Positions 10,324 to 21,324 of a stretch of DNA of 64,000 nt are shown here, piece by piece. The DNA comes from Candidatus Altimarinota bacterium. Its GTDB lineage: Bacteria; Patescibacteriota; Gracilibacteria; BD1-5; UBA6164. The DNA lies in assembly GCA_022565555.1 (NCBI GenBank), contig JAIUMN010000001.1:16527-80526 (forward strand), written 5' to 3'. The notes under the pieces are model-generated. The model was not told the DNA's origin, did not search any database, and saw only the letters and a program-made list of their open reading frames with translations. How positions within the stretch are numbered: the first letter of the stretch is position 1; every line of letters starts with the position of its first letter. A program made the translations under genes and the position numbers.

Positions 10324-11688
10324 ATGTCTCTTGATACCTTAGAAACACCACAGACTCATACTTCATCCATATTTTGAATATATCATGAAATATTTGCTCA
10401 GTGAGTTCAATCCACCCTTTCTTATTGGGAGTCTTTATTTTGTCATTCTCAAGAACTTCTAGAAATCTGGAGAGAAATGTTACAACAACATAAGAATCCT
10501 CTCAGCTATATTAGTACTCAAGGAGAGTATCAGACATTTATGTCCTCACAAAAAGCACGAAAACTTGTTTTTGAAACTGCACTGAAGCAATTACAACTTC
10601 TGAAAGGAAAAGAGAAATACATAAATCCTGAATTACAGCGATTAGAAAACTATATCCGTACAAATCTTGCTTTTACTTTTACATTCGAAAGACCTGATTA
10701 TAACGTATCTTGTCAGAAAGAAGAAGAGATCTGTGAAACAGAGCGTATGAGACTGATGAAATTTTCTCCAATAGAGATTTCACAAGATAATGCTTATCTT
10801 CTTATCGCTCCAATAAGTGGGCACTTTCCAACACTTCTAAGGAAAACAATCCAAGCACTTCTTGATGAATGATATGAGGTATATATCACTGACTGGAAAT
10901 CTCCTTTAGAAATCAATCAAAATACTCTCACAGGTCTTGATGCCTATACGCAAGATATATCAGATACATATGATATAGTCTCTCATGATACTCAATCTTT
11001 TGATGTTCTTGCTGTTTGTCAGCCTGGACCTATTACACTAAGCTCACTCGCTCTTTCAGAGTCTCAGTGAAAAGAAGTTCCTAGAAGTGTTACACTCATG
11101 GCCTCCCCAATTGATACTTCTGTGAATCCAACCCAAGTCTGAAAAGTTTGAGAATCTCTTTCGCCTATGATGCTACATCAAGCACAACTCACTTCTCCAA
11201 AGTCAGGAAAACAGGTGTATCCAGGTACGTATCAGATAAGTAATTTTATATCTGCAAATCTAGAGCGTCATCTTAAAAAATTTACCTCACTTGCTTTTAA
11301 ATCTACTCCACTAGACATAGAGGAAGAAAAGACGCTCGCATTTTATCATGAATACTTTGCAGTAATGGATATTCCTTTTGATTTTTTTCAAGAAACGATA
11401 CAAAAAGTATTTCAGACTCGTGAATGGAAGTCTGGAAAGGTTCGTTTTTGAGATTGACTCTTAGATATAAATAATATTCAAACGCCTCTTTGTATTATAG
11501 AAGGTGAGAAAGATGATATCTGTGGTATAGGTGAAACTCATGCAGCTCTAGGAATTACAGAACAAACCGAGACTCTAGAAAATTATCTTTGCGTCCCAGA
11601 TACAGGACATTATGGAGTATTTGCTGGAAAAGCCTTTCGTAAACAAGTTATTCCTCATATGTCACGATTTCAGCAATCTCTTTCCTAA
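10324..11688 (+). CDS. phaZ: intracellular poly(3-hydroxyalkanoate) depolymerase
   Basis: The 454-residue protein matches the PHB_depo_C family along its length. It has an N-terminal helical segment, the catalytic nucleophile in AVCQPGP (Cys232, the Cys used by intracellular PhaZ enzymes in place of Ser), MASPIDTSVNP, YPGTYQISNFISANLERH, then FYHEYFAVMDIPFDFFQETI, IEGEKDDICGIGETHAAL (catalytic Asp) and GHYGVFAGKAFR (catalytic His). It hydrolyses intracellular PHB granules to hydroxybutyrate. No PHA synthase is in the window. In a reduced CPR genome this could serve scavenging of polymer taken from a host or prey, which is speculation. Confidence 0.9.
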
Positions 11689-11719
11689 AAAACTTCTCAG
11701 TTAGCTAAGAAGTTTTTTT
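11687..11719 (+). terminator. bidirectional terminator between phaZ and recX
   Basis: AAAAACTTCT and AGAAGTTTTT form a 10-pair stem with a 10-base loop and T-runs on both strands. It spans the phaZ stop and the end of the convergent recX gene, whose last codons lie in it. Confidence 0.75.
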
Positions 11720-12303
11720 ATGTCATCATAGCGAAATCACTTCATAAGAAGTTTTTGGATGATTTTTTGCTTATCAGACTTCCCTTTTATTTTTTCATAC
11801 TCTTTTTTGAGTGCTTCTCACTCTCAGTCCTCAAAATATTTTTCAAAAATATGTTCGAGAAGATACTTATCTTCTTTTGTTTCACCAAGTTTTCAGAAGA
11901 TATATTGTTTGCTCTTTCATTTTTCTATGTAGTACTCTATCTTTTTTCTGAGGTACTCTTCCTTATAAAGACTTTCCCCTGTATCTCTATACTGCTTAAG
12001 GTATACCTTCACCTTTTCTTTCGGAAAAAGTTTTTCTCGCATCTTTTGCTCGATATACCGAAAGTTTTTATTGCGTAAAATATATCCCTCTATCTTGGTT
12101 TCTAGAATAGCTTCCTCCTGAGTAAGGGGAAATATATATTCATATACTTTGAGAACATCTTCCTCACTCCCCTTTTCTCTGAGCTTTTGAAGAAGTTTTT
12201 CATTACTTGGATAATAGCGGAAATAATACCACTCTGCGTAGTTTTTAAGTCGAGATAGTGAATATATTTCTTGTTTCATTTCTTTATTGTCTCTTAAAAG
12301 CAT
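11701..12303 (-). CDS. recX: RecX-family regulator of RecA
   Basis: The 200-residue, highly charged helical protein contains three-helix repeats typical of RecX: LSRLKNYAEWYYFRYYPSNE, KLREKGSEEDVLKVYEYI, then KMREKLFPKEKVKVYLKQY and a final KLLMKGFRYDDIKKLLS. RecX binds RecA filaments and limits strand exchange. UGA codes for Gly at six positions in the C-terminal third. The frame continues through the shared terminator to a TAA at 11701. It is divergent from groES with 143 bp between the two genes. Confidence 0.75.
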
Positions 12304-12321
12304 AAAAATACAAAAAATATT

Positions 12322-12360
12322 TTGACAAAAATATTAGCACATATATAATCTTGGTGCTTA
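12322..12360 (+). promoter_or_regulatory. groES-groEL promoter with CIRCE-like operator
   Basis: TTGACA (12322-12327), a 16-bp spacer and TATAAT (12344-12349) are a consensus promoter. Overlapping it is an inverted repeat TTAGCAC (12334-12340), 13 bases, then GTGCTTA (12354-12360). Spacing and sequence match the CIRCE element (TTAGCACTC-N9-GAGTGCTAA) with its inner and outer edges degenerate. CIRCE is the binding site of HrcA, so heat-shock repression of the chaperonin operon is likely. Confidence 0.7.
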
Positions 12361-12446
12361 AAAGAAGTGAGAAAAAAATAGTATTATCATAAAAAATGTC
12401 TATACTTCTTCTTGAAGCATCGTATTATTTTTTAACTCTTTTTTAT

Positions 12447-12725
12447 ATGAATATACAGCCACTTTTTGATAGAGTCGTACTCAAGGCAGTAGAAGAGGAA
12501 AATATCACCAGTAGTGGGATAATCCTTCCAGAATCTGCAAGCAAAGAACGACCATATGTGTATGAGGTTGTTGCAGTTTGACCAGGAAAAGCTGATAGAG
12601 ATATGTCGGGAGTAAGTATTTGAGACAAGGTTCTAGCGGGACAATACTCATGAGACGAAGTAAAGATAGACGGGCAAGAATATAAAATTGTTGCGATAGA
12701 ATATATCCTCGCAAAAGTAAGTTAG
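12447..12725 (+). CDS. groES: co-chaperonin GroES
   Basis: GroES (92 residues) is the heptameric lid of GroEL. The start [18 protein letters not shown] matches the family's N-terminus. An in-frame ATG 51 bp upstream would add a hydrophobic extension not seen in GroES, so it is not used here. The mobile loop is [15 protein letters not shown], and the C-terminal part [18 protein letters not shown] follows. Three or more conserved glycines are UGA. groEL starts 24 bp later. Confidence 0.95.
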
Positions 12726-12749
12726 TTTAATTTTTAAATTATAAAAATC

Positions 12750-14405
12750 ATGGCAAAAGTAATAAAATTTAGTGATGAGGCTCGCCAGAAAATGTTTAGT
12801 GGAATTGAGCAAGTTGCAAAAACAGTCACTGTAACGATGGGACCAAAAGGTCGAAATGTGATTCTTGATAAAGGCTATGGAGCTCCTCAGGTAACCAACG
12901 ACGGAGTAACTATTGCAAAAGAAATCGAACTGGAAGATAAGTTTGAAAATATGGGGGCAGAACTTGTGAAAGACGCTGCTGAGAGAACAAATACCCTCGC
13001 TGGTGATGGAACTACTACCGCTACTCTTCTCACCTACGCTCTTGCAAAAGAATGACTTAGAAATATTAAAACTGGAGTCAACGCAGTTGAGCTGAAAAAT
13101 GGAATGAGAAAGGCAGGACAAAAAGTTGTAGAAGAGCTTGGAAATAATGCTAAAATGATAGGAACCAAGGCTGAAATCGCACAAGTAGCAACTATCTCAG
13201 CGCAAGACTCTGAGGTAGGAGATATCATCGCAGAAGCGATGGAAAAAGTAGGAAATGATGGTGTGATAACTGTTGAGGAAGGACAAACATTTGGTCTTGA
13301 GGTAGAGATAACCGAAGGAATGCAGTTTGATCAAGGATATATCAGTCCATATATGGTAAGTAATACTGATAAAATGATAGCAGAGATGAAAGATGCCCCG
13401 CTTCTTATTACTGATAAAAAGATATCAAGCATGAAAGAGTTCCTCCCAGTACTTGAAGAACTTGTGCAATCTGGAAAGAAAGATCTCGTGATCATCGCTG
13501 AAAGTATAGAGTGAGAAGCTCTTACAACTATCATACTCAATAAACTTAAATGAGTACTCAATGTTCTTGCAGTAAAAGCTCCAGGATTTGGGGATAAAAG
13601 AAAAGAGATGCTTCGAGATATTGCAATACTTACTGGAGGAACAGTAGTGTCAGAGGAACTTGGAATGAAACTTGAAAATACTACCCTTACAGAGCTTGGA
13701 CGTGCAAAATCTGTAATAGCAAATAAAGATACCACTACTATTATAGGAGGTGCTGGAGATAAATCAGATATCGATGCACGTGTTGGGGAACTAAAAACTC
13801 TTCTTTGAAACACAGAAAGTAAATATGATAAAGAGCAGCTCGTAAAGCGGATTGCAAAACTCGCTGGTTGAGTTGCAGTTATTAAGGTAGGAGCTGCAAG
13901 TGAAGTAGAGATGAAAGAGAAGAAACTACGTATCGAAGACGCCTTGAACGCTACGAGAGCCGCAGTTGAGGAAGGAGTTGTAGTATGAGGATGAGTTGCA
14001 CTTCTCAGAGCCTCTAAAGTACTTGTAGATATAGATTTCTGAAATGCTGATCAAAATGTATGAGCAGATATCGTAAGACGTGCACTTTCCTACCCAGTAA
14101 GACAAATAGTTGAAAATGCTGGGAAAGAAGGCTCTGTGGTCATAAATAAAATACTTGAATCAACTGATATCAATTTTGGATACAATGCTGCGACAGATGA
14201 GTATGTAGATATGATGAAGGCTGGGATTATTGACCCTAGAAAGGTTGAACGAGTCGCTCTTGAAGAAGCTATTTCTCTTGCTGGTATGTTCCTTACTACT
14301 GAAGCTGCAGTAGTTGATGCTCCAAAAAATGAGGAAGACCACAACCATGCTCCAATGGGCGGGATGTGAGGCATGGGATGAATGTGAGGCATGGGGATGA
14401 TGTAG
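12750..14405 (+). CDS. groEL: chaperonin GroEL
   Basis: GroEL (551 residues) is the ATP-dependent folding chamber. ATP-binding motifs are all present: [23 protein letters not shown], and VVVGGGVALLRA, whose first and third Gly of GGG are UGA at 13986 and 13992. The C-terminal tail is a GGM repeat ending GMM, with UGA at 14367, 14379 and 14385 standing for Gly among GGN codons. This is the clearest proof in the window that UGA is glycine. It forms an operon with groES. Confidence 0.98.
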
Positions 14406-14418
14406 AGAAAATTCTTAT

Positions 14419-14457
14419 AAAAAAATCTCAAGCAAAAAGGCTTGAGATTTTTTTATT
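14419..14457 (+). terminator. groEL terminator
   Basis: AAATCTCAAGC, a short AAAAAG loop and GCTTGAGATTT form a strong stem followed by TTTTATTT. Confidence 0.85.
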
Positions 14458-14512
14458 TGACTAATAAAGTATTATATTTATTATACATATAATACTTTAT
14501 AAATATCTATGT

Positions 14513-16384
14513 ATGATAACTCCTGAAGCAATTGTATCTCAAGAAACTGTAGAAAAATGAGATAAGATTAATAGAACATTTTCAGGAGCAATAGTAGAAT
14601 ATATATGAGGGATAGAATCTGTGGAACAACAGACAAGTATTACATGATCATGTACCCTTGTTGAAATTAAAGATACTCAATGAAAGACTATAAAAATAGT
14701 GATTGATGCGTGAATGCACCAAGGATGAAAACATGACAGTACGCTTAATCAAAACTTAGACCCTAGGATACTTGAAGCTGATTACATCATAGTAACTCAC
14801 GCTCATATAGATCATATAGGAAGGCTCCCACAAATAGTTAGCCAAGGCTTCAAGGGAAAAATAATTATGTCTCCAACAACATGGGATCTCAGCTACCTTT
14901 CTCTCCTTGATAGTGCGAAAGTAATGAAACGGGAAAGAGATGAAGCGATAGAATATAATAAGAGGTTATGAAAAAAGCTCCAACAACTTGTAAAATACCT
15001 CAATGATAAAAATAAGAAGCGGGGAATTAGAAGATGAAGATGATGAAGTAAAATTGATACTAACACGGGAGTTTTGTGAAATCAAGAATACCTAGATGCG
15101 TTCAGTCAAGAATATCCTGATGTAAAAAGTCAGACTGATATACGTCCGTATCTTAAAGAAATACCAGAACCTCTTTTTAATGAAGATAATGTACATGCAT
15201 TAAATAGATATATTACTACACTTGATACTGAACCATGAGTAACACAGGAACTAATATTGCAGCAATGACCTAAGAGTGATGACAAACAAAGGCCTAGGAT
15301 ACATTCCATACATCTTGAATTCTTAGATGCGTGACATATTATCTGATCAGCACAGGCGCTGATACGTGTGGAAGTTACAAGAATCATTACTAATCCAAGT
15401 GAAAGATTGGAAAAATGACTCAGAGGTGAACAAGAAAGTCATAAACTCCTCTTTACTTGAGATCTTGGAAGAAATGAGTGATATTCTTGAAAAGCACTCA
15501 TACCAGATGAAGAGATACGATATGCTCAAGTCGAAAGTACTTATGCTTGAAGACCAGAACATACTTCTCGTATAGAGGCAAAAGACAATCTATTTGAAAC
15601 GCTACAAGATTGTGAGGGTGACGCTGTAATACCAGCATTTGCACTTCAGAGATCACAAGAGGTACTCCTCATGCTTTTAGATTACTATGAAGCAGTTATT
15701 CAACCTCAAATACAAGAACTCAAAGAAGAAGCAAAATGAAAAACAAGAGAAGAGAAGAGACTCATTGGTCAAAGAATTAATGAACTAGACAGAGAGATAA
15801 TTCTTGATAGCCCACTTGCAATTTCTATGACAGAAGTATTTATACAAAAAGCTGGAAAAGATTTTTATCCACTCAGTGAGGAGGCACAAAAGAAACGATT
15901 TTGAAAAGTAGTGATATGAATACAAAGTGAAAAGTTATATAAATGAGAAGCTCAGGAGGACCAAACATGACACACCAAGAATATAAAGCGTATCATTGTT
16001 GCTCCATCATGAATGTGTGAGTGATGAAGTGTAATTGCTCACCTCAAAGAACATCTCTGAAGACATACTTCTAATATCGTATTTATCTGATATACTCCAC
16101 CTCAAAGTCTTGGATGAAAAATAAAAACAGAAAAAGAAGTAGTAATAGAAGGTGAAGTATATCCAATTTATGCTACAGTACATAATCTAGATTGATTCTC
16201 TTGACATATATCCCATAACGGTATAGTGGAATATATAGATACATTAAAATCCAAAACTAGATGAGTTATTGCATTAACACATGGGTGAGATAATAGATTA
16301 AGAATTACACCAGATATCGAAAAAAAGAAACAAGTAAAAATCATTACTCCTGATCTTTGAGAGAGAGTTACATTAAAGTTTTAG
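14513..16384 (+). CDS. RNA-processing metallo-beta-lactamase (RMMBL/CPSF-type exonuclease)
   Basis: The 623-residue protein has the beta-lactamase-fold zinc motif THAHIDHIGRLP near residue 95, DAGHIIGSA, FTGDLGR, and ESTYAGRPEH, where the Gly is UGA. The beta-CASP part contains IPAFALQRSQEVLL and DSPLAISMTEVF, and the RMMBL end has APSGMCEGGSVIAHL. A Lys/Arg-rich insertion sits at about 150-200. Proteins of this type (COG1236) process or degrade RNA. The start at 14513 is chosen because the ATG four bases upstream is in a different frame. Confidence 0.9.
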
Positions 16385-16393
16385 ACTTTACTT

Positions 16394-16437
16394 ATACAGG
16401 ACTTATTTTTAATAAAAATAAGTCCTGTATTTTTTAT
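16394..16437 (+). terminator. terminator after the metallo-beta-lactamase gene
   Basis: ATACAGGACTTATTTTT pairs with AAAAATAAGTCCTGTAT over 17 bases, followed by TTTTTATT. It is one of the strongest hairpins in the window. Confidence 0.9.
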
Positions 16438-16447
16438 TAAAAATACT

Positions 16448-16475
16448 TTGACTAAATTAGCAATAATTATATTAT
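16448..16475 (+). promoter_or_regulatory. promoter of the structured RNA locus
   Basis: TTGACT (16448-16453), a 16-bp spacer and TATTAT (16470-16475) precede the RNA locus. Transcription would start near 16482. Confidence 0.6.
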
Positions 16476-16481
16476 AGATAT

Positions 16482-16765
16482 GCTCAAGATTGACGCGGTG
16501 TCAATTCTTGTAACCTTGGAGGCGCTCATGAAACATCCTTTCAAAGATTTTTCCTACAGAATTCAAATCGAAAGGAGGTGATCCTCGTCTCGCCTGGGGT
16601 TATGAAATAGCCATCGTGCTTAAGTAATAACTAGCTAGGAAGTCAGGCCTGGCAAGCCTGGCCCTTCCGGAATTAACCGGCAATAAAAGATCGCACAGAG
16701 CAATAAAAGCTTCAGTGTGACACGTACAAAAAAAGAGACCCCTCACTCTGCTGGGGTCTCTTTCC
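16482..16765 (+). ncRNA. unidentified structured RNA / leader-type transcript with 16S-tail complement
   Basis: A GC-rich island of about 280 bases runs from a good promoter to a strong terminator (GAGACCCC/GGGGTCTC, 16736-16765). Hairpins include CAAGATTGAC/GTCAATTCTTG (16485-16510), GGTTAT/ATAGCC, CAGGC/GCCTG nested in GGAAG/CTTCC, and CCGG/CCGG. At 16571-16584, AAAGGAGGTGATCC is perfectly complementary to the universal 16S rRNA 3' tail. It is not recognisable as tmRNA, RNase P RNA, SRP RNA or 6S RNA. A 31-codon ORF lies inside it. This stretch (16385-16771) holds no larger gene. Confidence 0.55.
16528..16623 (+). CDS. 31-codon ORF inside the structured RNA
   Basis: GGAGG lies seven bases before the ATG at 16528. 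The frame (MKHPFKDFSYRIQIERR, then a Ser/Arg-rich end) stops at TAA 16621 and reads two UGA codons as Gly. The internal 14-nt anti-16S match covers codons 15-19. It may be a genuine small basic peptide, or a translated control element whose ribosome is meant to pause over the internal Shine-Dalgarno sequence. No homologue is recognised. Confidence 0.4.
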
Positions 16766-16772
16766 TTTTCCT
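16736..16772 (+). terminator. terminator of the structured RNA
   Basis: GAGACCCC, a 10-base loop and GGGGTCTC give an eight-pair GC-rich stem followed by TTTCCTTTTCC. The convergent HAD-like gene ends just beyond it. Confidence 0.8.
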
Positions 16773-17377
16773 TACACCTCCTCTATCCTCTTATACCCCC
16801 TATTTCAATCCATCTCGACTTTCATAATAGTAATTTTTATTCAGAGTAATGACTCCAGAAGCTCACGATATTGTATAAAATATTCTGGCCTATCCTCATA
16901 TATAATTACTTCACGGGGAATAACTCCGAACTCAAAAACAATATAACGAAGCACTTCCAATACTTTATCTTTTCACTCATCTACAACTGTTGTAGGAAAA
17001 TCAAGAAGTCATACGGCTTCTGTTTTCATATACTGGAGTTCTCGAAGTCCAGCTGTAAGAATTACATCAGTCTCAGGATTCATAAGATTAAAAATATCAT
17101 GAGGAAAATCATGTCCTCTATAATATGTATCGATAAACTGAGAAATCCCCATAGAGTTTACTATAACATCTATTCCAGCTCATCCTCTATTTTCACGTAG
17201 TGCTGATTCTTTTTCTAATTGCTCTTCTCGTGAAAAAAGTGTATCATCAAAGTCTACAATTCGTATCACTATATCTTCATCCTTTGAGAGACTTGCTATT
17301 TCTTGGAGGTAAAAATCTATAAGTCCGGTTCTTTCTCCAAGCTCTCTCATGTATTCTTGTAGTCACTCTTTATTCAT
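16772..17377 (-). CDS. HAD-like hydrolase
   Basis: This 201-residue protein has HAD motif I, IVDFDDTLFSREEQL (DxDxT, near residue 42), and a late acidic motif IIYEDRPEYFIQYRE typical of HAD-like domains found in nucleic-acid and phosphate metabolism. The middle (IDTYYRGHDFPHDIF) may be the cap. UGA Gly codons are scattered. It follows ileS by four bases on the same strand, so the two are translationally close. The substrate is unknown. Confidence 0.75.
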
Positions 17378-17381
17378 AATC

Positions 17382-20300
17382 TTATTTCTTAAGAATAATT
17401 TTAGCTTGCTTGCCTTCTCCAAGCACTACTTCTTTTACTAAATCCCCGTTTTCTAGTCAACTATCAAGCACTGAAAGTGTTTCAGAGCATATATCATAGC
17501 TTGCAAGTATTGCCTCTAAGTTTTCTGTTTTGATATTCACACTTATCCTATCTTCTACATTATACCCTGCTTCTTTTCGTGCTTCTTGGATAAAGCGTAC
17601 GAGATCACGAGCATACCCCTCAATCTCAAGCTCTGGAGTTATTTCAAGATGCATAGCTATTACCATACCAAATCCTGATTCAATATTATCTGCCTCTCAC
17701 TGAGTCATAAATGCAATCTCAAACTCATCTCACTCAAGTGTATATTCTCATACCTTTACTGTATTCTCATCTATTTCTTCAAAATTTCCAGCTTTTGCCT
17801 GTGAGATAATCTCTTTTACAGCTCACCCAAACTTTGGACCAATGAGACGCCCATTCGGCTTACATATTTTTTGAGCAATTGAGCTTGAATCTACCTCAAG
17901 TACTTCTTTTATATTGAGCTCTTCAGTGATAATATTTTTATAATATTCATCAATCTTTGTTCCTATAGAGATACTTTGAAGTGGTTGACGAACACGTATT
18001 TTTGCGCGAGTCCTGAGAGAAAGACCGAGATTAATAATCTTTTGCACGAGATCCATATCAGCATTGAGCTCTATATCTACTAAGCTCAAATCAGCAACTG
18101 GAAAGTCCGCAAGGTGGAGAGATTCTTCTCCAGTGAGATTTTTATAGATATGTTCGGTAACAAATGGGGTAAACGGAGCCATCACTTTACACAGCGTTAC
18201 AAGAACTTCATAGAGAGTTTCATAGGCTTGCATCTTATCTCCATCATTTTCTGATTTCCAAAAACGTTTTCGACTTCGGCGGATATACCAGTTTGTGAGG
18301 TTATCCATAAACTTCACGATAGGACGAGTTGCCTCAGTTACTTCGTACTTTTCCATTCATTTTACAACGTCATCCACGAGTTTATGCGTTTCTGAGAGTA
18401 TCCAAGTATCGAGAGGGTTTAACCTCACCCTAACCCTCTCCTGCGAGGAGAGGGGACGAGCTACAGCTTCATCCTCTCATGTAGGAGAGGAATTGAGGTG
18501 AGGTTTTTCAAATCCATCTATATTTGCATAGGTCGTAAAAAATGAGTAGGTATTCCAGAGTGGGAGAATTACTTTTTTGATGACCTCAAGTATTCCTTCT
18601 TCCTTAAAGTCCATATTTCATCCTGTGAGAAGTGGTGAATTTGCCATATAAAATCTGAGAGCATCCGCTCAATATTTTTGAATTGTCCCCTTTGGATCAG
18701 GATAGTTTCCGTAAGATTTACTCATCTTGCGTCCGTCAGAACCGTTTACAATCCCTGTGGTGATGACATTAGTAAAGCTACGCTGATCGAAAAGTGCTAC
18801 TCCACACACATGCATCACATAAAACCATGCACGTACTTGTCCGATATACTCGACGATGAAGTCAGCTGGATAACTCGCCTCCATTTTTTCACTATTTTCA
18901 AATGGGTAGTGTTCCTGCGCGTACGGCATAGACCCTGAGTCCATCCACACATCAAGTACTTCTGGGAGTCTTGTATAGGTAATATCTCATTCTTTCCACA
19001 TGATATCATCGATATATGGACGATGGAAGTCTGTAACTTTCATCCCGCTCGCTTCTTCTATCTCAGCCTTACTTCCAAAGACCTTCATATCTACTTGATT
19101 TCCTTCACTATCTTGTCCTATCCATATCGGCATCGGAGTTCCCCAGTAGCGAGTTCTTGAGATACACCAATCTGGAGCTCCTTCCATAGACTTAAGAAAT
19201 TGTCCATGTTTGAGGTGATTTGGCTGCCAATTGATTCCTTCGTTTTCCGCAATCAGTCAGTCTTTGAGTGATTGAATATCGATAAACCATGAGTCTTGTG
19301 CCTTGTATATAAGCGGAGTTCCCGAACGAGGACACATCGCAACGCGGTGATTAATTGATTCTTTTTTGAAGAGTCTTCCCATCTCTTTGAGTTTTGCAGA
19401 GATGACATCATTTGCTTCCTGGTAGTGCATTCCCTCATAATCTACAATTTCAGAAGTATATTTCCCCTCGTTATCAAGTGCTGCCGAGATATGTACTCCG
19501 TTTTTCTTCGCAAGCTGAAAGTCCACATCCCCAAACTCTGGAGCTTGATGCCCAATACCTGTACCATCGGTATCCGTGATGAAATCCGCTGCAAGTATGC
19601 AGTGATTTTTCTCAGCATCCACACTTCCTTGATAGTACGGAAATGGTGCTTCATAGCGAAGTCCAATCAGGTCACTTCCCATAAAGCTCTCAACTATCTC
19701 GTACTCTCTCCCTTTAAATACATGCTCTACGCGAGCAGTCGCCACAATATAATAACTTCACTCTGAAAGCACTCGACTATAGGCAAGCTCTGGATTGAGC
19801 GCCATAGACATATGTGCTGGAATTGTCCAAGGAGTCGTTGTCCAAGCGAGGACATAATCCCCTTCTTGCACGTGTTTACTCGACTCAGTAAGTGGAAACA
19901 TCACGGTCACGGCAGGGTCGCTTACCTCCTCGTAGCTATCATCCATCGCTACTTCAAAGTTTGATATCGGAGTAGAGAGTTTCCATGAGTAGAGAGAAAC
20001 TCGTTGCCCCTTGTAGATAAGTCACTTCTCCCAAATCTTCTTAAATACCCATATCACCGACTCCATATAGTCTTGATCCATCGTCTTATAACAATTCTCC
20101 ATATCCACCCAACGTCCGATATGGTCGATATACCAATCCCACTCTGCGGAAGTTTCCTTGGTATAGGTATAACATTCTTCGATGAATTTTTTGATTCCAA
20201 CTTTTTCCTCGATATCCTTACTTCCCGCAAGTCCGAGTTTTTTCTGTACTTTTTCCTCGATAGGAAGACCATGACAATCCCATCCCCACTTTCGCTCTAC

Positions 20301-20537
20301 ACGCTTTCCTTGCATCGTATGATATCTTGGCACGATATCCTTGATGATACTCGATAAGAGACTTCCGTAGTGCGGAGTTCACGTGATAAATGGAGGTCCA
20401 TCATAAAACCTATACGGCTTATCTGCTGGTCGTTGCTCCACAGACTTTTCAAATATCTTATTCTCTTTCCAGAACTTCAGTACTTCTTCTTCCAGAGCTG
20501 GAAATGATTGTTTTTGGTTTACTTTTGAGAATTTCAT
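17382..20537 (-). CDS. ileS: isoleucyl-tRNA synthetase with an in-frame palindromic repeat
   Basis: IleRS (1051 residues) is a class I synthetase. It shows a HIGH variant in GTPHYGS near residue 54, the CP1 editing domain, the zinc-free connective region, and [10 protein letters not shown] near 605. The sequence around [12 protein letters not shown] resembles the eukaryote-like (type 2) IleRS group. At 18421-18505 a GC-rich palindromic element adds about 29 residues (HLNSSPTGEDEAVA and a Ser/Arg-rich part) between the IDGFE and NPLDTWIL blocks that are adjacent in other IleRS enzymes. The frame is intact. Confidence 0.95.
18421..18505 (-). repeat. palindromic repeat inside ileS
   Basis: An 85-bp GC-rich element has perfect 9-bp terminal inverted repeats AACCTCACC (18421-18429) and GGTGAGGTT (18497-18505). 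It contains two internal hairpins (CCTCTCC/GGAGAGG-type) joined by GAGCTACAGCTTC. It lies within the coding sequence and is translated without stops. Related copies occur at eight other places in this window. Confidence 0.85.
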
Positions 20538-20557
20538 GGGTGGGTGGGGTTAGAAAA

Positions 20558-21025
20558 TTATTTGATATATTTTTTTATAATTATATGTGACAATACAGCT
20601 GTTAATATTCCTACTGGTATTGACATTATTAAAATAAATACTGCAATTTGCCATCATTCAGATAGATTCAACCAATAATTAGAAATATTTCATATAAATC
20701 ATGAGATTATTGGAAAAAATAAAATAGATAAATGATAGAAGAATAAAAATATCATTATATTAATAATTTTTTTAATTCTTATTAAGTCATTCTCTAATTT
20801 TTTAGTATTATTGAAACTTTTTTCAATTAGGTGCATAATTCAATCATTATTTTTTGTTATTCACTTGATAGTATCAATAGTAATTCTCATATTATCTATA
20901 ATAGATACTTTTCTAAAATCTCAATCAGAAGATAATAAGCTTAAAATATTTTTCGTTATTTCAGACATGTTTGCAATATCATCTTCTATTTTTTCAATTT
21001 TTTCTATGATTTCTTTCTGTTTCAT
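20558..21025 (-). CDS. small membrane protein with coiled-coil N-terminus
   Basis: The 155-residue protein starts with a charged helical region (KEIIEKIEKIEDDIANM, then KNILSLLSS) and has two hydrophobic helices near residues 91-112 (IMIFLFFYHLSILFFP) and 125-148. The C-terminus is short and basic. AT-content is very high compared with neighbours. It lies 20 bp upstream of ileS on the same strand. I recognise no family; a small holin-like or phage-type protein is conceivable but not supported. Confidence 0.6.
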
Positions 21026-21071
21026 ATTTTTCTCTAAAAAATATTTTTTTGTACTAATAGCACAACTCTCC

Positions 21072-21293
21072 CTACTGATATAATCTTCTTTCTAGGTCTT
21101 GTCTATCTTTCACTCACTTTTCAAGGAGCTCTCGGCATTTTTTAGAAAATCTCTGCACCCACAGTTTTGCACCCTCTCGTCTTTCTAATCAATTTTCTGC
21201 AATATATGCTTCTGCAAAATCACGCTGCAAAGAACATATTTCCTGCATACTTATAAGCTTTCAATCAATGTAACACTCAGAAGTATTTTTCAT
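21072..21293 (-). CDS. small hypothetical protein, 73 residues
   Basis: The frame from ATG 21293 to TAG has three UGA Gly codons and is rich in Arg/Lys/Glu (RREGAKLWVQRFSKKCREL). It has two Cys in the first half and no membrane segment. It is in the same orientation as its neighbour downstream, 46 bp away. No family is recognised. Confidence 0.45.
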
Positions 21294-21324
21294 ATATACA
21301 ACAGCTATTTATAACATATTATGG

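Noticed and set aside
12648..13813. Long open frames on the minus strand across groEL (for example 178 and 160 codons)
   Set aside because: They lie opposite GroEL, which has complete catalytic motifs. Low stop density on the opposite strand comes from codon bias; no ribosome site or family motif is visible.
16571..16584. Reading AAAGGAGGTGATCC as a leftover 16S rRNA gene end
   Set aside because: Only 14-15 bases match; the flanking bases show none of the conserved 16S helix 45 or upstream sequence in either direction.
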